The notes: a model not told the origin generated them from the sequence alone. DNA of 57,209 nt from Cyanobacteria bacterium PR.3.49 (GCA_013997645.1 PNKB01000009.1:1-57209); one strand, 5' to 3'; positions 1 through 10,527 are shown, numbered from the stretch's first letter. Translations and numbers: made by a program.

Positions 1-1
1 A

Positions 2-853
2 GGCGATTTACCGGCCGAGCCGAGAGAAGTAGAGGAAGATTCCGTCCGCATTTACTTGCGCGAAATCGCCCGCCACAAACTTTTGACGGGAAGAGAAGAA
101 ATTGAATTGGCTCGCCGAATCAAACAAGGCGATGCCGTGGCAAAACGCAAATTGATCCAGAGCAACCTGCGCCTGGTTGTCAGTATCGCCAAGCGCTACC
201 GCCATCATGGACTGGGCCTGCAAGATCTCGTTCAAGAAGGCAGTCTGGGTCTGATGCGCGCTGTGGAAAAATTCGATCCGGAGCGTGGAAATAAGTTTTC
301 AACATATGCGACCTGGTGGATTCGTCAGGCCGTCACTCGTGCGATTGCAAACAAAGCCCGCACCATCCGTGTGCCGGTGCACATGAATGAAGTGCTCAAC
401 AAGCTGCGCAAATCCAATACGGCTCTTTGCCAGGAATTGGGGCGCGTGCCCACTCCCGACGAGCTTTCGGAAGCTTCCGGAGTGAGCCGCGAGAAGGTTT
501 TGCTGGCTTACGATTCGTCTAGAAGCCCGCTTTCGCTGGACTCTGCCTGCGGCGACGATTCCGATGCCACACTGGCCGATGTCATTCAAGATGAAGGGGC
601 GCTGGCGCCGGACGAAGCGACAGCCGCCAATTTGCTCGTTTCTCATGTCATGGATTCGCTGGTCGTACTGAATTCGGAAGAGCGGGATTTGCTCTCCTTT
701 CGTTACGGCTTGACCGGCAGAACGCCCATGAGCCTGGAAGAATCAGGGCGCAATATGGGTTTGACCAAAGAACAGGCGCGAAACCTCGAGGTCAGGGCGC
801 TCAATAAATTGCGGCGCGGCGTCAACTCGAACATGCGAGAATATCTAAGGTAA
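2..853 (+). CDS. RNA polymerase sigma-70 family factor (group 1/2-like), 5' end cut by window
   Basis: Directs RNA polymerase to promoters. The frame is open from base 2, and region 1.2 ([11 protein letters not shown]) lies before the first possible internal start, a TTG at 56, so the gene begins outside the window. Region 2 follows canonically: [30 protein letters not shown], then the 2.3/2.4 melting and -10 helix ([17 protein letters not shown]) and RTIRVPVHM. Region 3 is present. Region 4.2 is divergent: where housekeeping factors read TRERIRQIE, this one reads TKEQARNLE. That suits a group-2 alternative factor better than RpoD/SigA. It is followed after about 90 bases by addB on the same strand. 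The sigma-70 assignment is secure; the group is inferred. Confidence 0.93.
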   Translation, partial: GDLPAEPREVEEDSVRIYLREIARHKLLTGREEIELARRIKQGDAVAKRKLIQSNLRLVVSIAKRYRHHGLGLQDLVQEGSLGLMRAVEKFDPERGNKFSTYATWWIRQAVTRAIANKARTIRVPVHMNEVLNKLRKSNTALCQELGRVPTPDELSEASGVSREKVLLAYDSSRSPLSLDSACGDDSDATLADVIQDEGALAPDEATAANLLVSHVMDSLVVLNSEERDLLSFRYGLTGRTPMSLEESGRNMGLTKEQARNLEVRALNKLRRGVNSNMREYLR

Positions 854-943
854 CAGGCAGTTTCTGCCGGACCTGTGAACAATGCACTCCGTTAGCAAAG
901 CGGGGCGTGTATACGTTGTGTATTCCATCGCATATATCGACGC

Positions 944-3900
944 ATGACGAATATCGAAGTTTTCACCGGACCATATCGGACTGGCAAGAGCGTTAAATTG
1001 CTCGAGCGCCTGCTCGACTATCTGGAGACGAACCGTCCGGGCGAGGCACTCCTGGTAGTGCCATCGCAAAGATACAGGCGGTTGATTACTGAAAGACTGC
1101 TGGCGCTTGTGAAAAAGCGGCAGGCCGATGGTGCTGCAGAACACAGAGATTTTCCGGGCGTCTTCGGTCTCAAGATTCTTTCTTTCTACAAGTTGCTGGA
1201 AGAGAACCTGCGACGCTTGGGTGTGTCTTTTCGATTAATGCCCGAGCGCGTCCGCCCTGTATTGCTCCAGCAAATTTTACTGAACATGAAAGAAGAAGGC
1301 GCGCTCAGAGCGCTCGAGCCGATTATTGAATTTAACGGTACCTCACAGCAGATTATCGAATTGATCGATGAGTTCGAGCGCGCCGCCTTGTCGCCGGAAG
1401 ACGTGATTGTGCGGCTGGAGAAAAACGTGGAAACGGGCTCCAAGTATATGGAGTTAGCGCGCATTTATGAGCGATATTGGCAGGAGCTCGACAGGCTGGG
1501 TTATGTCGATCAGCGCATAGTTTCGTTCAAGCTGCGCGAAAAATTGACGACGGACAAAGATATCGATCTCAATCTCGGTTTTCTTGCCGTCGATGGTTTC
1601 GACAGGTTCAATCCGCTGCAACTGCAAGCCGTTCAATTGCTTGCACCTTATTGCAAGAAAGTCGAGGTGCTTTTCGACTACTTGCGTCCGGAAGACGATC
1701 CCAACAACGACTATCTGTGGAAAGACGACAGCTTCAAGGATCTGGAGAATATTTTTTCCGGATCCTTGAATATCAATTCGACGTTTCAACCGGCGGTTCC
1801 GGTAGTTGCACCTGATGTGCCGGTATTGAAGACAAGAAAACGCAAGCAGGGCGGCTCTGACAACTCGATTCAGTTGAGCTTATTTGCCATGGCCGATTCG
1901 CTGGGACGCACCACACCCGGTGAGGCCGATGCAGCAGCCGCGACGCCGCGTACATATACAGTCGAAAAATTCCGGACCATGGATCGATATTTCGAACTGG
2001 ATTTCATCGCCTCTCGCATCAAGCAAAGATTGGTTTCTGATGAGATACAGCCATCGGATATGCTTGTTGTGATTCGGGACTTAAAGCAGTATAGAACGGC
2101 TGTTCGCAGCGCTTTCGAGAATTCCGGCATCCCGCACTATTTAGACGAGTCGATCGAATTATTGTCGCTGCCCCTTGCGCAGTGGTATCAACAACTTCTG
2201 ACACTTTCGGTGAGCAACTTTCCGCGAGCAGAGACAATAAAGTTTTTGCGCAGTCCATATACACGGCTGGCAGCCTTTGGTTTGACGCGCGAAGATGTGG
2301 AAACCCTCGATAAAAAATCCGCCAATGATTTTGCCGTCGTAACCGGTCGCGATCAGTGGGAGGATTGTGCGCGCCTGATTGGCAGCGTTTCTTTGAAAAC
2401 AGCGCTGGGCAATTTTTTCGATCAAATTACGCCGCCTTCTGATGTTCGCCCTCACGAGCAGTGGGTGAGCTGGGTCGAGGATATCTTCGAAATTTGCTTT
2501 GCTTCACCCGAAGGCGATAAAGAAGACGAGGTTCCACTTCACCGCTGGCAGAGGGAAACGACTTTGTCGGCGGTCAGACAATCACTGGCATTGCTGATTA
2601 AGGAATCGACCATAATCGCCGGCCAGACCTTTTCTTATGCCGAGTTTGCGCGCAAGCTCGTTCACATGCTCGAGCAATCGACCTACCGCAGCCCGGGAGA
2701 AGGCCAAAATCAGGTGCGCATTTGCAGTGCGGAATTGGCTCCCAACAAGACTTTCTCGGATATTTATCTGGCCGGTCTGGTCGAAGGAGAGTTCCCCCGG
2801 CGGATGTCTCGTTCTGGTTTTGCCAGCCCTGAGGAGATAAAGAAGTGGAAATTCTTTGGCGTTGATTTGCACAATCCCCGCCATCACGCAGGATTCGAAT
2901 CGGCACTGTTTAACTCTTTATTGGAGCGCGCTCGCGAGCGCATCGTGATCACGTGCCCAACTACGGACATTGTTGGCGGCGAAGAATTGATCCCATCCTT
3001 CTTGCTGACCGGCGGAAAGGAAGAAGGCTTGCGTTCTATTCTGACTGTCGATCCGTTTTCCACGTCTACAAATTTACCTGTTTCAGTAAAGGACCTTGTC
3101 GCCAACAGATTATGGCGCAATCAAAATTCGGCCATGGTGGCAATGACTCACCCTGATGTGGCAGCCTATACAGAAAAGATTTCATCACCCGTTGCGATGC
3201 TCAAGGCGCGCGAGAGCGGCGCATCTCATCTTATCTATAACGGATGGTTGACGGACCTGGTGACGAGCGGATCTCTCAAAGTCAACATGCCCAACGACTG
3301 GAGTTCTTCGCGGCTGAATGATTATGGAAAATGCCCGTTCAAATACTGGATGAATCATGTGCTCAGAGTTGAGCCGCATGAGGAACCGACGCACGATTTG
3401 GTTGTCACCACACTGGGTGAGACTTATCACAAGGCTTTGGAATTGTTTTACATCGAGCTGAAAAACAGAAATCAATCCTTGATGGACACCAGTGATGAGG
3501 ATATCGAGCGTATCCTGGAAAGTGTAGCCAAGACTGCGATTGTTTCCATGAATGCTAGAGCGGATGTTAAACGCGGCGAGTTTGCAGCATATGAAAATCA
3601 AGAAATCGTTTTTCGATTGACCCGTTTTATCGGCGAAGAAAAACGGCGGGAATTGAAGGAGCAAGGGCGTTTTCGTCCAACTTATTTCGAGCATGGCTTC
3701 GGCAGCAGCAGGAAGGGAGAGGAGGCTTCACCGCCTTTGACGATCAAGACCGATGGAAAAGAAATCAAAATCGTCGGGGTGATCGATCGCATCGATGTAG
3801 CCGCTGAAACTACAGCAAGCGGACATAGCAAAGTGCGTGTCGTCGACTACAAGTCAGGCTCTACCCCTATCACCGAGAAAGACACCCTGGCCGGGCGAAA

Positions 3901-4243
3901 TTTGCAAATGGCAATTTATGCAATGGCGGTTTCACAGTCGATATTGCCCGGGGCAGAAGTAGAATGCGGTCAGTTTCTCAGCATTTCTAAGGCTGGAACA
4001 ATCGGTTCACTCGAGTTTATCAAAAAGAAAAAGAAACCCAAAGATGGCGAGCCTGAAGCGCAAGAAGATGAAGTCGAGAACATCCTTGATAAATCTCGCG
4101 ATTACATAATTGACTATGTGTCTCGCATCTCCAGAGGTGATTTCGAAGTGAAGCCTAACGGCGAAGTTTCTTGCCGGGGATGCCCTCACTCGATGATTTG
4201 TCGCATTACGGAAAGCGGCAGTTCTGCGGAGGATGAAGAATAA
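944..4243 (+). CDS. addB: AddB-type ATP-dependent nuclease subunit (PD-(D/E)XK nuclease, Fe-S cluster)
   Basis: Partner of AddA in the helicase-nuclease that resects double-strand breaks for RecA-dependent repair. At 1099 residues it has the usual family size. A P-loop-like GPYRTGKS sits at residues 9-16. The C-terminal RecB-type nuclease domain carries VIDRID and VVDYKSGS. Four cysteines fit the AddB 4Fe-4S staple: Cys797 (KCPFKYW) and Cys1077, Cys1080 and Cys1086 near the C-terminus. The stop codon overlaps the addA start by one base (TAATG), so the two are translationally coupled. Helicase motifs II-VI are absent, as expected for AddB, whose helicase fold is inactive. The assignment is confident. 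Confidence 0.93.
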   Translation: MTNIEVFTGPYRTGKSVKLLERLLDYLETNRPGEALLVVPSQRYRRLITERLLALVKKRQADGAAEHRDFPGVFGLKILSFYKLLEENLRRLGVSFRLMPERVRPVLLQQILLNMKEEGALRALEPIIEFNGTSQQIIELIDEFERAALSPEDVIVRLEKNVETGSKYMELARIYERYWQELDRLGYVDQRIVSFKLREKLTTDKDIDLNLGFLAVDGFDRFNPLQLQAVQLLAPYCKKVEVLFDYLRPEDDPNNDYLWKDDSFKDLENIFSGSLNINSTFQPAVPVVAPDVPVLKTRKRKQGGSDNSIQLSLFAMADSLGRTTPGEADAAAATPRTYTVEKFRTMDRYFELDFIASRIKQRLVSDEIQPSDMLVVIRDLKQYRTAVRSAFENSGIPHYLDESIELLSLPLAQWYQQLLTLSVSNFPRAETIKFLRSPYTRLAAFGLTREDVETLDKKSANDFAVVTGRDQWEDCARLIGSVSLKTALGNFFDQITPPSDVRPHEQWVSWVEDIFEICFASPEGDKEDEVPLHRWQRETTLSAVRQSLALLIKESTIIAGQTFSYAEFARKLVHMLEQSTYRSPGEGQNQVRICSAELAPNKTFSDIYLAGLVEGEFPRRMSRSGFASPEEIKKWKFFGVDLHNPRHHAGFESALFNSLLERARERIVITCPTTDIVGGEELIPSFLLTGGKEEGLRSILTVDPFSTSTNLPVSVKDLVANRLWRNQNSAMVAMTHPDVAAYTEKISSPVAMLKARESGASHLIYNGWLTDLVTSGSLKVNMPNDWSSSRLNDYGKCPFKYWMNHVLRVEPHEEPTHDLVVTTLGETYHKALELFYIELKNRNQSLMDTSDEDIERILESVAKTAIVSMNARADVKRGEFAAYENQEIVFRLTRFIGEEKRRELKEQGRFRPTYFEHGFGSSRKGEEASPPLTIKTDGKEIKIVGVIDRIDVAAETTASGHSKVRVVDYKSGSTPITEKDTLAGRNLQMAIYAMAVSQSILPGAEVECGQFLSISKAGTIGSLEFIKKKKKPKDGEPEAQEDEVENILDKSRDYIIDYVSRISRGDFEVKPNGEVSCRGCPHSMICRITESGSSAEDEE

Positions 4244-7200
4244 TGTCTCAGCTCACAGAACAGCAAAAAGCCGCGGTTTTCAGCATCGACAAAAATGTTC
4301 TCGTTTCTGCCGGTGCCGGCTCCGGAAAAACTCATGTCCTGGTAGAACGCTATATAGAGGTGCTTCGCAGCGATCCGGAATTGACCATTGCCGATCTTGT
4401 GGCAGTGACATTTACAAAGAAGGCCGCCAGTGAAATGCGCACGCGATTGAAAGCTCGCTTTCAATCTCTAAAAGATTCGTCCGAAGGAGAGGAGCGTCAG
4501 CGCTGGTTGGTGTGCATGGCTGACATTGATGGGGCGCGCATTGGAACCATCCATAGCTTGTGCGACAGCATTCTCAAAGCGTTTCCAGTTGAAGGAGGCG
4601 TCGACCCAAAATTTGAGGTGCTTGAAGACATCGAGCGCGCGGAACTATGCGAAGACAGCATCAAGGAAGCTTTCCGCTATGCAATTTCCAGTCGCAGCCC
4701 CGAGCACGACTTGCTGGAATTTTTCAGCATCGATGAAGTGAAGCAATGGTTGTTGGACATTCTCAATTCATCTGTGCAATTCTCTGAAGTGATTGATGCT
4801 ATGGACGAGACCACGGACGAAGCCTTCGCCGCCCGTTTCGAAAAACTTTTGCAGTGGGCGCGCAAACGCGCTCTGTGCCAGACGGTCAATCATCCCCAAT
4901 GGGCACCATCTCTTGCGGATGTCCGCGCCAATCCATGGAAGCCAGGGACGGAACTGGAAGAGATTCGCAATAATTTCATCACGCTGGCAGAGGGTATTGA
5001 AACTGCAAGCCGCGCCAAAGAAATTACTCCCCAACTCTGGTCTTATGCGGAGGCGCTGAAGAATTACGAGTCATTGCGCACCAAGGGCGGTAATGACGCA
5101 AAGCCGCTCAGGCAGCAGATGTCCAATCTCAAAGATGCAGTCAAAGCCGCGCTCAAGAAAGTACCGGAGGGATTGAGAGAAGCAGACACCGATGCTTTTC
5201 ATTTGATTCGATCTTTTATCGCCATGGCGCAGCGAACAGTCTCGATATACGAGAGTAAAAAGCGCACCGTCCACAAATTAGACTATGACGATCTGATTCG
5301 GTTTACTTTCAAAGCTCTCAATGAAACCGATTCTCCTGCAAGAGACCATTTCAATAAATCTCTTAGGGCTATTCTCGTTGACGAGTTTCAAGATACCAAT
5401 GCCACGCAAGCTCGGCTCGTCGCTTCGCTTGCCGGTGCCAAAACCCGGCTGTTTCTAATTGGCGATGACAAACAATCGATTTATAAATTTCAAGGTGCGG
5501 ATGTTTCCAATTTCAACGAATGGAAAAACGCCTTATCGGCAATGCCGAGCAATATTGAAATCGATTTTTTGAGTGGAGAAAAGGAAGTGATTCCGCTCAA
5601 TCGATCATTTCGCAGCCACCCCGATCTGGTCTGCGGAGTCAATGCGGTTTTTGAAAATTTGCTTGATCCCGGAGATGATCCGCAAATTTATCGTGCCGCG
5701 TTCGAGAGCCTGGATGCTCACAGAGAGCGTGTTGTCGACACCGAAAGAGTCGAAGTTCTTTATTTCGATACGGCCGGAAGAGAGAATAAAAAGAGCTTCG
5801 AGAGCGAATTGATTTGCCAGTGGATCGAAGAGAAAGTTCGCCTTGCTCTGCCGATACAATTAAAAGACGGCTCCGCGTCTCGTCCGGCCAAATTTGGCGA
5901 TTTCGCCGTTCTGGTCCAGAAGAACGATCACTTTGCGCCTCTAGAAGAAGCTTTGACGCGCCACTCCATACCGTTCGTTACGCTTGGTGGAAAGAGTTTC
6001 CTGATGCGGCAGGAGGTCTTTGACATTGAAAATCTATTGAGATTTCTCGACAATGAATTCGACAGCCACTCTTTGTTGGGTGCGATCCGGTCGCCATTAT
6101 TTTCTGTCCCCGATGATGTTATCCACCAGTTGGTTACAGATGCAGGCAACGTGAAAAACCCCTTTCTCTGGGGGCTATTATGTAAAGTAGCCGAGGAAAG
6201 ACGCCCCGGGTTCGAAGTTTGCCGCCAGGCCGTCGCCGACCTGAAGAAGCTGAAAGAAAGCGCGCAGATAAGACCTCTTGGTGAGTTGATCCGCGAGATT
6301 TTGACGCTGACAAATTACGACACTGTCCTTTTGTCTTCGAAAAACGGGCGGCAGCGCTCTCGTAATCTTTGGAAATTGGTTCAGCTTGCCACGGGAAGCG
6401 AAGATTTGTCACCCGGCGAATTCGCCCGTCGCTTGTCGCTTATGCGCGAGCATAAAGTAAAGCAGGCCGATGCACCGTTGCAAACTGACGATGTTGTGAA
6501 GCTTATGACCATTCATGCTTCTAAGGGTCTGGAATTTCCCGTTGTCGTTTTGCCGTTTCTATCCTCAAAAATAGACCCGCGCTACAAGAAGCTGATGTTT
6601 CACAAACAATATGGCATCGCGCTTAATTCCGACCGCAGTGTCTCGCACAGCCGTGAAAAAGAGCAGTTGACTCCCGCATGGTTCCAGCTTGTGAAGCTGG
6701 TCGACACGGACATGGAGGCTGAGGAAAAGAAACGATTATTGTATGTAGCTATGACTCGTCCACGCGATCACCTGGCATTGTTCATCGATGCAAATGAGCA
6801 GGGCGCTCAATTCAAGTCGTTTAAAACGTGGCTTTTCGATCACTTCATTCCTGAGGATTACTCGGGACAGGATAGAGTTTCGTTCGACCTCGCTCCGGCA
6901 TCGAAAGTGGCGTTGAGAAGATTCGAACAACTAGAAAAAGAGCAAATCGAATTCGATTCGGTCTCGGTAATCGAAGAACTGGACGAGACGAAAAAACTGC
7001 TCAGGTTGGATCTGATCGAGCCCATACTTGATTCGGATGCTGTTTGGCGGGCACCGACCAGCCGAAGGATAACTCCCGGTAAGCAGGGTGTCAGGCTCGA
7101 GGCGACATTAGTAGGTACCTATTTCCACTCGTTGATGGAGCATATGCTGACGCGGCTTGACCGGCCGCAGTCCTGGCTTTTAGAAGAAGTAGCACTTTCC

Positions 7201-7602
7201 CAAGGAGATTGGGCCAGTCATCCTGAAGTGGTTGCGCACCTGGTCAAGCAAGGCGACAGATGGATGGAAAAATTCTTCGACAGTGATTTGTTTTTCCTGA
7301 TGAAGAACGCCCGCCGCCGGTTGCATGAAATTCCATATTTCAGCTACGTTGATGAAGGCTTGCAAGATAAGCGACCTGACCTGCTCATTGAAGATAAGGA
7401 TGGGGAGTGGCACCTGGTTGACTATAAGATCGACAGTTTTCCAATAGAAGAAATTGAGACGAGAGCTGCCGAGCACCTTCCTCAATTGGTTGGATACGTG
7501 CGCGATTTGCGTTCGATCACAGGCATCAACTGTGCCGCGCACTTGTTCTTTGCCAATCACGGCAAGCTTTATCGCCTTAAAGCAGAAGTGTTGTCAAACT
7601 AA
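4243..7602 (+). CDS. addA: AddA-type UvrD/Rep helicase-nuclease
   Basis: Superfamily 1A 3'-5' helicase plus nuclease subunit of AddAB, 1119 residues. In order: Q-motif region (LTEQQKAAV), Walker A AGAGSGKT at residues 23-30, motif Ia VTFTKKAASEMR, motif II ILVDEFQDTN, motif III FLIGDDKQSIYKFQGAD, motif IV LNRSFRSHP, motif V MTIHASKGLEFPVVVLP, and motif VI RLLYVAMTRPRDHL. The C-terminal RecB-like nuclease shows GTYFHSLMEH, a DLLIEDK strand, VDYKID and QLVGYV. All catalytic motifs are intact. It is coupled to addB by a one-base overlap. No convincing terminator is visible in the 273 bases that follow. Confidence 0.95.
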   Translation: MSQLTEQQKAAVFSIDKNVLVSAGAGSGKTHVLVERYIEVLRSDPELTIADLVAVTFTKKAASEMRTRLKARFQSLKDSSEGEERQRWLVCMADIDGARIGTIHSLCDSILKAFPVEGGVDPKFEVLEDIERAELCEDSIKEAFRYAISSRSPEHDLLEFFSIDEVKQWLLDILNSSVQFSEVIDAMDETTDEAFAARFEKLLQWARKRALCQTVNHPQWAPSLADVRANPWKPGTELEEIRNNFITLAEGIETASRAKEITPQLWSYAEALKNYESLRTKGGNDAKPLRQQMSNLKDAVKAALKKVPEGLREADTDAFHLIRSFIAMAQRTVSIYESKKRTVHKLDYDDLIRFTFKALNETDSPARDHFNKSLRAILVDEFQDTNATQARLVASLAGAKTRLFLIGDDKQSIYKFQGADVSNFNEWKNALSAMPSNIEIDFLSGEKEVIPLNRSFRSHPDLVCGVNAVFENLLDPGDDPQIYRAAFESLDAHRERVVDTERVEVLYFDTAGRENKKSFESELICQWIEEKVRLALPIQLKDGSASRPAKFGDFAVLVQKNDHFAPLEEALTRHSIPFVTLGGKSFLMRQEVFDIENLLRFLDNEFDSHSLLGAIRSPLFSVPDDVIHQLVTDAGNVKNPFLWGLLCKVAEERRPGFEVCRQAVADLKKLKESAQIRPLGELIREILTLTNYDTVLLSSKNGRQRSRNLWKLVQLATGSEDLSPGEFARRLSLMREHKVKQADAPLQTDDVVKLMTIHASKGLEFPVVVLPFLSSKIDPRYKKLMFHKQYGIALNSDRSVSHSREKEQLTPAWFQLVKLVDTDMEAEEKKRLLYVAMTRPRDHLALFIDANEQGAQFKSFKTWLFDHFIPEDYSGQDRVSFDLAPASKVALRRFEQLEKEQIEFDSVSVIEELDETKKLLRLDLIEPILDSDAVWRAPTSRRITPGKQGVRLEATLVGTYFHSLMEHMLTRLDRPQSWLLEEVALSQGDWASHPEVVAHLVKQGDRWMEKFFDSDLFFLMKNARRRLHEIPYFSYVDEGLQDKRPDLLIEDKDGEWHLVDYKIDSFPIEEIETRAAEHLPQLVGYVRDLRSITGINCAAHLFFANHGKLYRLKAEVLSN

Positions 7603-7875
7603 CCATTCTCGCAGTGAGCACACAATTGCTTCTTAAAGCCTCCTTAACCGGCTGACGCCAGAATGATTGCAGGTTAGGACAAAAAAGAAACTCGATTGAA
7701 AGGCGGCATCCAGTCTTTTAATTGAGCAACATTCACTTTGTGCCGCTTTGCCAGTTGATCCGGCGGCGGCACAAATCAATTTTCATGGACGAGAGTCGAG
7801 GTCGGATACATGCGTCAATTACTGGTTTAAAGAAGAAAAAAGCGCAGTCGAAGTTAGCAGCTTCCTTAGTTCAGA

Positions 7876-8505
7876 TTATTTCTTGGTTTTGAGGTCCTTT
7901 GTAACCACTGGCAAGTATTGGTTTCCGAGAATTATTCTAATTGCTTCTGCTGCAGCCGAGCCCGCCACGCCCGCACCTGCCGTAATAGCTCCTTCTGCGG
8001 CTTTCAGTGCAGCACCGTCGGCCACTTCCTTCGCGATTCGTTGCGCGCCTGCTCCGGCTGCCCCACCAATCACCCCGCCGACTGCAGCTGCGCCGTCTAA
8101 AGCTTTATTGGCCGCACGTTCGGCTGCACCGCCGGCGATACCGCTAGCCACCCCGCCGATTACTCCTGCAACGACCCCACGTGCAACGTTCTCTGCGGTT
8201 TCTCTATCGGGCACGCGTCCGGCAATCGCGCCACCCACGCCACCGACAATGGCACCAGCGGCTGCGGCCGCTGCCGCTTCGCCCATTTTGCCGATGCTAA
8301 CGTCCGGCAGAAGCGATTTGCCTGTGCATGTCCCCCACTCGCCGGCACCTTGAGTGAGTGGATTCACAGTCAAATAGCTCTTTGACTGTTTTAACAAGTC
8401 CAGAGCTTGTCCTATTAATGTAGAGTCGATTTCTGCGTTGACTTTGGCGACGTTTTTGTCTTCAACCGCGCAAACTGTTGACTCTATAGCATTAGGTTGT
8501 CCCAT
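7876..8505 (-). CDS. Ala/Gly-rich glycine-zipper protein of unknown function
   Basis: Not recognised as a named family. The start at 8505 (MGQPNAIES) is preferred over an upstream GTG at 8535 because GGGAG lies eight bases before this ATG. The first 80 residues are ordinary and soluble-looking, with two Cys. Residues about 82-190 are extremely Ala/Gly-rich with repeated GxxxG spacing (AGAIVGGVGGAIAG, VVAGVIGGVASGIAGGAAE, VGGVIGGAAGAGA), typical of glycine-zipper segments that insert or oligomerise in membranes. There is no signal peptide. The high-GC codon bias on this strand also makes a long but spurious reading frame on the opposite strand. A membrane or pore-like role is inference only. 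Confidence 0.75.
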   Translation of the reverse strand: MGQPNAIESTVCAVEDKNVAKVNAEIDSTLIGQALDLLKQSKSYLTVNPLTQGAGEWGTCTGKSLLPDVSIGKMGEAAAAAAAGAIVGGVGGAIAGRVPDRETAENVARGVVAGVIGGVASGIAGGAAERAANKALDGAAAVGGVIGGAAGAGAQRIAKEVADGAALKAAEGAITAGAGVAGSAAAEAIRIILGNQYLPVVTKDLKTKK

Positions 8506-8614
8506 ATCGCTTCTCCCTGTCGTGATGGTCGTCACGTGTGAAGGGGGAGAATGGACAACCGTGTCTATTCAGCCGGCAGAATTTTTGGACTGCAGAAACA
8601 TTAAATCTGGGAGC

Positions 8615-9343
8615 TCAGGTGACCAATGCTTCAACCTTGTTCCAGTACTTATGTATTTTGCGCGCGATGCGCTGTTTTGTTTTTTTGATCTTTTGTCGAG
8701 CCGTTCTGTAGCAGTCGTATCCGTTGATTTTCGGCAAATTCGGACAGCCCATATCTGCTTCCGTCGGCAATAGATCTACTTTTGGATCCATCCAGTGAGT
8801 TATCACCGAGCGCTCGTTCTCGATGGCAAGCACAATTCGGTCGCGCATGTACTCTTCTGCGTCGTGACCGAAATAGCCGATCTGATGAGCTTGCCTGGCA
8901 ATGCCGCGCCCGATTCTATTGTTTTCCAGATCGCGGTGTCTGTCGCGCAAATCTCGCTCAGAAACGCCATCTTTATCGAAAAACCATTCAGTAAATTCGT
9001 TTGCGACAAACAATTTGTCTGAAAGATAATCGCCGAGTTCAAAGGCTGCCAGAGCAGATCCGTACGTGTGTTGGAAACCATTGATCTTGTCGCGCCATAC
9101 ATCAAAACGCATGTTCTTGTAGTTTTGAGAGAAGGTCGCCGCCATGTATGAGTCTATGGTTTGGGGCTTATCGAATTCTTTCCTCGATGTGAAAATGTGC
9201 AGCATCAGGTCTTTGCCCATGACCTCGTGCTCGGCAACTGAGACACGCCACAAAATTGATAGAACATACAAACCTGAGAGGGTTGCGCAAAATAAGATTG
9301 ACGCAAGTGCAGCGGCGCCAGGTCTTCTAGTTTTTAAATTCAC
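8615..9343 (-). CDS. Single-pass membrane-anchored hypothetical protein
   Basis: 242 residues. It starts at GTG 9343 with AGGAG nine bases upstream. Residues about 10-33 form one hydrophobic helix (AALASILFCATLSGLYVLSILW) after a short basic segment, so a signal anchor with the bulk outside is likely. The exported part is rich in charged and aromatic residues (about 100-170 include FFDKDGVSERDLRDRHRD). It contains two cysteines near the C-terminus (GCPNLPKINGYDC) that could form a disulfide. It resembles no family I can name. It lies about 100 bases upstream of the glycine-zipper gene on the same strand and may be co-transcribed with it. Confidence 0.7.
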   Translation of the reverse strand: MNLKTRRPGAAALASILFCATLSGLYVLSILWRVSVAEHEVMGKDLMLHIFTSRKEFDKPQTIDSYMAATFSQNYKNMRFDVWRDKINGFQHTYGSALAAFELGDYLSDKLFVANEFTEWFFDKDGVSERDLRDRHRDLENNRIGRGIARQAHQIGYFGHDAEEYMRDRIVLAIENERSVITHWMDPKVDLLPTEADMGCPNLPKINGYDCYRTARQKIKKTKQRIARKIHKYWNKVEALVT

Positions 9344-9567
9344 GAAGTAGCTCTCCTGGGCGCCTTTGCAGGCGCATCCGTAAAGTTTCCAGGGTTACAA
9401 ATCAACTGACGCTCACGCCTAATATTTGTGTCGCATTGACATCCCAAAGTTTGCCGGACATAGGATGAGGTTGAACCAGTGTTTACCCTGGCAACTTCTG
9501 TGACCTGCTGTTGTAGCCTGGAAAAATCAAAACAGTCGATGCGACTTTATGGAAGCGCAGGTGCGTA

Positions 9568-10527
9568 ATGTTTTCTAAGAACAAATCAAGAAAGATTCCA
9601 ACCTTCTGGCCGCAGACGAGAATAAATCAAATTGTCAATGTTTTCTTGTTTGGCGGCATGGCATTTAGTGCCTGGAAACTTTCCAGAGACCATTTTGGTA
9701 ATGCACTACTGGTAGTGGCAATCTTGCTTTCTAGTTTTGCTGTTTGTTCTTTGGTTTTCTTGTTGAAACACCGTTTGCTGCAATCGTCTACACTCGATCT
9801 GTCCGAGCAAAATCGAAAATTGCTGAGACTGGCGGGGCTTCTTTTGCCGACTCTTCTGGTATGCGGAGCCACTTTGTACGCATTTTGCGCTGCTCCTCCT
9901 CTCATCTGCTCACCGCCTCCTTTCCAAAACTATCCATCTGGTATTGTCTATTACCCTCCACAAGACCCCAACAATTACATTCCGGTGCCGTTTCACCTGA
10001 AGGCGAATTCGGGTGTGCCTTTTCAATACGGCCGACCATTCGACAAAATGCGGCAGATTGCCAGCGCCGCGCATGAAGTAAAAATTGCCGACGCTTATTT
10101 CGCTAATAAAGACTACGATCAGGCAATTGCTCACTATGACATAGCGCTGCAGAATGTCGTTGATGACGAACATTCACTGAAGAATATTGCCGCGTCGTAT
10201 TTCATCAAGCATCCAGACCAGCGTGCAAAGAGCCTGGAGTATGCGGAAAATGCACGAATGGAAGGAGAAAAGTCTCTTGCTGTTGATTACATGATTGCAG
10301 AATCGCTGGTTGATTTGGCTCGCTATGAGGATGCTTTTTCGACGGTTGATTCCATCACTTCTAAGTATCCCGACTTTGTGCCTGGCTGGAAGATTTTAGA
10401 TCGAACATATCGCGGTCTTCATCTTGAGCATTACGACACTGCCAAACTTGCTGCCTCTAAGTGTGCCCAATATGGTGAGCACAATGAAGCGCCGGAAGCC
10501 GTCCTATCCGCTCTTCTTCATCAGTGA
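9568..10527 (+). CDS. Membrane-anchored TPR protein
   Basis: 319 residues. Three hydrophobic segments occur in the first 120 residues (about 23-40, 47-65 and 88-110), followed by a Pro-rich stretch (APPLICSPPPFQNYPSG) and then helical repeats from about residue 165. One repeat reads ADAYFANKDYDQAIAHYDIAL, a clear TPR signature; later repeats (YMIAESLVDLARYEDAFSTV) are more degenerate. The TPR domain probably faces the periplasm. AGGTG precedes the ATG. Its 3' end overlaps the 3' end of the convergent gene below by 24 bases. The protein-protein interaction role is inferred from the repeats; partners are unknown. Confidence 0.78.
   Translation: MFSKNKSRKIPTFWPQTRINQIVNVFLFGGMAFSAWKLSRDHFGNALLVVAILLSSFAVCSLVFLLKHRLLQSSTLDLSEQNRKLLRLAGLLLPTLLVCGATLYAFCAAPPLICSPPPFQNYPSGIVYYPPQDPNNYIPVPFHLKANSGVPFQYGRPFDKMRQIASAAHEVKIADAYFANKDYDQAIAHYDIALQNVVDDEHSLKNIAASYFIKHPDQRAKSLEYAENARMEGEKSLAVDYMIAESLVDLARYEDAFSTVDSITSKYPDFVPGWKILDRTYRGLHLEHYDTAKLAASKCAQYGEHNEAPEAVLSALLHQ

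Noticed and set aside
7748-8353. 201-codon plus-strand Ala/Pro-rich frame
   Set aside because: Exact antisense of the Ala/Gly-rich glycine-zipper gene, which has a good Shine-Dalgarno.
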